This document shows, one piece after another, positions 39,205 through 42,425 of a stretch of DNA of 42,425 nucleotides. The DNA is from Zygnema circumcarinatum. Taxonomy: Eukaryota > Streptophyta > Zygnematophyceae > Zygnematales > Zygnemataceae. Position 1 is the first letter of the stretch, and every line of letters begins with the position of its first letter. The notes beneath the pieces are model-generated. The model was not told the DNA's origin, made no database searches, and was given only the letters and a program-made list of their open reading frames with translations. The stretch is taken from assembly GCA_037447605.1 (NCBI GenBank), contig CM074812.1, positions 574,953 through 617,377 of the forward strand. The letters are read 5' to 3'. The position numbers and the translations under genes are program-made.

Positions 39205-40150
39205 AAGGATGAGAAGCATGTTTTTGTGATGTGTTATAAGGGACGAACCAGAAAGTAGACTGAAAGGAAGGGGAAGTGTTAAAGGCTGCCGCCTTTTGGC
39301 GAGTTGTTTTGGGTAGAAGAGTTTCATTTGTATGGGAGTATGGGAGCTTGGAGGGGATGAACTGGGTGTGAAAAGCTGTAGGGATGAAGGCCTTTCAGTT
39401 GCCGTGGAAGGGCTTTTCACGGGAATTATCGTGATGGCGAAAACTATAATACAAAAGGCATGTTTTTTCTTATTCATGTGCGCACATCTCTTCCTCTCTC
39501 TCACACATTCTCTCCCCCACTTTCTCTCTCTCACTCTCTCTCTCTCCCTCTTTCTCTCTCTCACTCTCACTGTCTCCCCCTCTTTCTCTCGCTCACTCTC
39601 ACTCTCTCTCTCTCACTCTCACTCTCTCCCCCTCTTTCTCTCTCTCACTCTCACTCTCACTCTCTCCCCCTCTTTCTCTCTTACCCACCTTTCCCTCGTC
39701 ACCACACCAATGCCTCCCCTCTATATCGGCCAGCATCCACTCCCTCTCTCACACAAAATACAAACGTCCTCTTGTATTGATATGAAACACGGCCATAGCA
39801 TGAAACTACGTAATGTTACTTGTTAAGCACAGCCAACTCCACTTTGACGTTGGAACCCAACGTTCCGCAGCCTCCACATGTCAGCTCACACCTTGCTCAC
39901 TCCCTCTTCCTAAACTATGACGGGGGGACCAATCACAACTGTCCACGTTAGTGACGAGCATACTTGGAACATTCAGATCGGCACATGCGATGGTACAATG
40001 ATGTGATGAGAACCCACCCCATGATCCAAACAACAACTGTTACGAAAAGGTGTGAATACTACAAGTGTTGCCTTCAGCCAAAACGTCAGTCTCATGGATT
40101 TCATGACCCATGGACTTTGGGGGACTTGTGGTTTGTGCAGCGTCAAATGT
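39205..40150. other. 3' flank of copy B
   Basis: Colinear with the copy A flank. Contains a CT-rich tract at 39485-39690 and no supported gene. AAATACAAACGTC and TTGTATTGATATGAAACACG text is shared with copy A near 30675. Confidence 0.5.
39485..39690 (+). repeat. (TCTCACTC/TCTCCC)n tract
   Basis: CT-rich run after the stop of copy B, longer than the copy A counterpart. Confidence 0.85.
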
Positions 40151-40481
40151 AGAGCACTCCCCTTAATGTTGTATGGCAATATAATCCGAACGTTGGCATT
40201 GAGGCTTTGCATTTGTGGTCATTGTTCTTTGACCTCTAACAAAATAAGAACCAAAATTTGGAACAACACATGAATGAAACAATGACAACAAAAGTCCATG
40301 TGCTTCTTCAATATTGAAAACACCAATCACTGCCTACCACGTGTCCACCTCGGCCCACAACAACAGTTTCATTCGCGTTCACACTCAGATCCGCCCAAGT
40401 TCCGAGTCAACAAAACGACAAAAAAATGTGACAGCGCGTGACGCCCTCGCTCCTGAACCCCCTCAAACCCTAAATCGCTTC

Positions 40482-40592
40482 GAACCACGTGGCGCCTTTC
40501 TGCCCTGCCACGTGGAGTCGTGCCCTCTCCCATCACACGTGCCTACCCACGTCCTGCCGCCACGTGGACATCTCTCCGCCTGCCACGTTTCA
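40482..40592 (+). promoter_or_regulatory. G-box cluster at the start of the LOLITA-like gene
   Basis: CACGTGGCG near 40484, CCACGTGGAG near 40507, CACACGTGCC near 40533, CCCACGTCC near 40547, CCACGTGGAC near 40560 and CCACGTTTC near 40583, all within 120 bases upstream of ATG 40602. Confidence 0.6.
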
Positions 40593-40601
40593 GCTTCCGC
40601 C

Positions 40602-41773
40602 ATGCTGAAGTACCTGCTCATTGCCAACAGCGCGGGAAACGTCCTCCTCGAGCGGTCGGTCCCTTAGCCCTAGACCCCCTCCTATCCTCGGGCCCTGAAC
40701 CCTAGCGGCAATTTTCTGTCATGAGGTTCAAGGGTTTGGAAACAGGACCGGGCGGGTTTAGGGTTGAGAAGTGGGCGGATGGTTTTAGGGTTCAGAAGTG
40801 GCCGGATGGTTTTAGGGTTCCGAAGTCGGCGGATCGTTTTAGGGTTCAGGAGTGAGCGGACGGTTTTAGGGTTCAGAAGTGGGCGGATGGTTTTAGGGTT
40901 CAGAAGTGGCGGATGGTTTTAGGGTTCAGGTTCCACGCGGTTCCTTTGGAGGAGCGCGCGCAGCTCCGCGCGCATCTTGTCAAGCTCGGCGCGGAGGCGC
41001 GCGACGAGCAGCACTGCGTGGCCGTCATAAGGTGCAAAATGGGCTTAGGGTTCAGGGCGCTGAACCCTAGGGGGGGGGGGGGAGGGTTCCTTGTGGATCC
41101 TGAATTTTGTTGTTCAACTTTGACATTTGAGATCGATTTTGTTGAACCTTGAACTTCTGCCGTGAGCTTTGGAACTCTCTTGAGTCCGGAATCCTGTGGA
41201 TCCTGGATCCTGAGACTTGAACCATGAACCCTGGATAGGACTTTAAGCTTTAAAACTCTGAACCCTGAATCTTGGAACGCTTATATCATGAACCCTGATT
41301 CTTGAACTTTGAAACCTTGAATTTAAACTCTAGTCCTGAACTTTGAAACACTCCTGAACCCTGAATCTCGACCCTGCATACTAAACCGCAATAATTCGAA
41401 CTTTGGAACCCTAAACCCTGAATTCTGAACCCTGAAATCCGAGTATTTCAACCCTAAAATCCTGAATCCTACTTGTTCAACTCAGCCCGTCCAACCCTGC
41501 CCTTAACAGGTTGCATTAGTTTTTATTTCTGTATTGCCGGCCAAAAAGTTCACAAAAGGTTCTAGGATATAAAATCGAAATATGTGAATGCTTTTAGATT
41601 TTATTGGAGTTTTGGGATGACTGTTGACAAGGGTTTTGGGGTTGAGGGTCGGAGCCAGACAGGACTTTGTCGTGTACTGCGCAGTGCAGGACATCATCAT
41701 CTATGTTGTCGGCAACAAGGAGTATGACGATCTCGGGTGTAAGTTCTCTCGCTCTCTCTCTCTCTCTCCCTCC

Positions 41774-41804
<31 letters not shown>

Positions 41805-42250
41805 CCCCTTGCCCCCTTCTCCTCCCCCCCCCACTCTCTCCCCTCATGGCGCGAGTTTTCAGGGTCTATTTGCTGCCCAGGGTATTTCTACTATGTTTGA
41901 CACAGCAGAGATTATGTGACAAATGTTCCACCCTTGTTCATTGCCTTGTTCCATGTGCTTGTTCAACATCAATAGCCGTTTTTCTTCTGATTGGAGTCTT
42001 ATGAGAAAATTCCGAACAGACGCATCCTGATCACCCCATGCATGCATGCATGCATGCATGCCTGCATCCCCTTGACCCCATGCATGGATGCTGATGCATG
42101 CCGATGCATGCATGCATGCATGCAGTATCGGAGGTGCTGGCCGCGGTGGTGGCCTCTCTGAAGGACCTCTGCCGCAGCAACCTCCGCGAGGTGCACCTAC
42201 TCGACCGCTACGGGCGCGCCTGCCTCATGCTCGACGAGATCTGGGCGCAG
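40602..42250 (+). CDS. Longin-domain small subunit, LOLITA-like (TPLATE/TSET complex), 3' partial
   Basis: LOLITA is the sigma-like small chain of the TPLATE (TSET) adaptor complex for endocytosis at the plasma membrane. Exons: 40602-40654, 40930-41031, 41659-41738, 42126-42250; the last ends at GTAGGG, so at least one more exon lies right of the window. The 120 residues seen read MLKYLLIANSAGNVLLERF, HAVPLEERAQLRAHLVKLG, DFVVYCAVQDIIIYVVGNKE, EVLAAVVASLKDLC and LLDRYGRACLMLDEIW, the beta-alpha order of a longin or adaptor small chain. The NSAGNVLLERF start and the DRYGR-CL-LDEI end resemble the plant TSET small subunit rather than AP sigma or coatomer zeta; this is from memory of the family, not a search. 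Exon 3 uses the consensus donor GTAAGT at 41739. Confidence 0.72.
40735..40930 (+). repeat. ~28-bp minisatellite with telobox core in intron 1
   Basis: GGATGGTTTTAGGGTTCAGA-type units (with AGTGGGC or AGTGGC spacers) repeat about seven times and end at the exon 2 acceptor, GGGTTCAG|G at 40929. Each unit carries TTTTAGGGTT. Confidence 0.88.
41140..41490 (+). repeat. Degenerate GAACCCTGAA/TTGAAC word array in intron 2
   Basis: CCTGAATCTTGAAC, GAACCCTGAATC and similar words recur throughout the intron, probably a decayed telobox-like array. Confidence 0.6.
41743..41850 (+). repeat. CT-rich tract after the exon 3 donor
   Basis: (TCTC)n/(TCCC)n run on the sense strand, beginning a few bases after GTAAGT. 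Confidence 0.85.
42036..42125 (+). repeat. (CATG)n RY-like repeat ending at the exon 4 acceptor
   Basis: CATGCATGCATGC runs at 42038-42062 and 42104-42123 with CCTGCATCCCCTTGACCC between. The AG acceptor at 42124-42125 is the end of the last ATGCAG. Confidence 0.85.
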
Positions 42251-42304
42251 GTAGGGGCACACCCGTCCGTCCGTCCAGCAGACACAAAGGGAGGGATAGA
42301 CACA

Positions 42305-42425
42305 CACAGAGAGAGGGGGCGAGGGGGGGGGGGGAAGAGGGAGAGGGGGGGAGAGAGAGAGGGAGAGAGAGAGGGGGCGGGGGGGGGGGGGAAGAGGGAG
42401 AGGGAGGGAGTGAGAGAGGGAGAGA
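42305..42425. repeat. (GA)n/(GGGGGGAAGAGG)n tract at the right edge
   Basis: Purine-only stretch in intron 4 of the LOLITA-like gene, running off the window. Confidence 0.85.

Larger units (their letters stand above)
32530..40150 (+). repeat. Segmental duplication, copy B
   Basis: Colinear with 24130-31050, with a 1.1-kb element at 32817-33910, an expanded GTAC block and a contracted intron 8. Both genes remain open. Confidence 0.88.

Overview
This window is nuclear DNA of a green plant-lineage (streptophyte) organism. The genes are split by short GT-AG introns. Several products carry chloroplast or thylakoid-lumen targeting leaders. Introns and flanks hold plant telobox words (AAACCCTAA), and promoters are full of G-box words (CACGTGGC). 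A plastid-type MurG, an FRO-type ferric reductase and a TPLATE-complex-like small subunit together suggest a streptophyte alga, bryophyte or other seedless plant rather than a flowering plant; this is inference. The sequence is heavily loaded with (GGGAGA)n/(TCTCCC)n tracts. These create many long open frames that are not genes.

Layout. 1-2.04 kb: 3' half of a La RNA-binding protein gene (+; xRRM and RGG tail; N-terminal part lies off the left edge). 2.04-7.6 kb: mostly non-genic, with a small TA-flanked MITE, purine tracts and G-box/CCAAT promoter-like modules. 7.6-8.5 kb: unknown coiled-coil ORF (-). 9.6-13.1 kb: seven-exon plastid PRC-barrel protein gene (-). 13.1-15.5 kb: tRNA-Ser(CGA), a 5S rRNA sequence bracketed by ~320 bp direct repeats, and other repeats. 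15.6-16.9 kb: G-box array followed by a two-exon thylakoid-lumen protein gene (+). 18.2-21.4 kb: five-exon chloroplast MurG gene (-) with telomere-like repeats translated inside exon 1. 22.4-23.7 kb: three-exon plastid-targeted protein of unknown function (-) with a 10-N assembly gap in an intron. 24.1-40.1 kb: direct segmental duplication; each copy carries a complete 14-exon ferric reductase gene (25382-30221 and 34964-39204, both +). Two related long-inverted-repeat elements lie between the two genes. 40.6-42.25 kb: 5' part of a longin-type small subunit gene resembling LOLITA of the TPLATE/TSET complex (+; runs off the right edge).

Exon models were built by hand. For the PRC-barrel, MurG, plastid-unknown, lumen and both FRO genes every splice phase closes and the total length is divisible by three, which is strong internal support.

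Functional themes: plastid biology (PRC-barrel, MurG peptidoglycan synthesis, lumen protein, plastid unknown), metal reduction (FRO pair with dense GTAC motif arrays upstream, the core of copper-response elements), endocytosis (TPLATE-like) and RNA metabolism (La, tRNA-Ser, 5S). I see no gene cluster that forms one new pathway. The most unusual points are the FRO duplication with its GTAC arrays and stop-free intron 8, the foldback-like element family with a 9-bp target duplication, and the telomere-like repeat inside the MurG reading frame.
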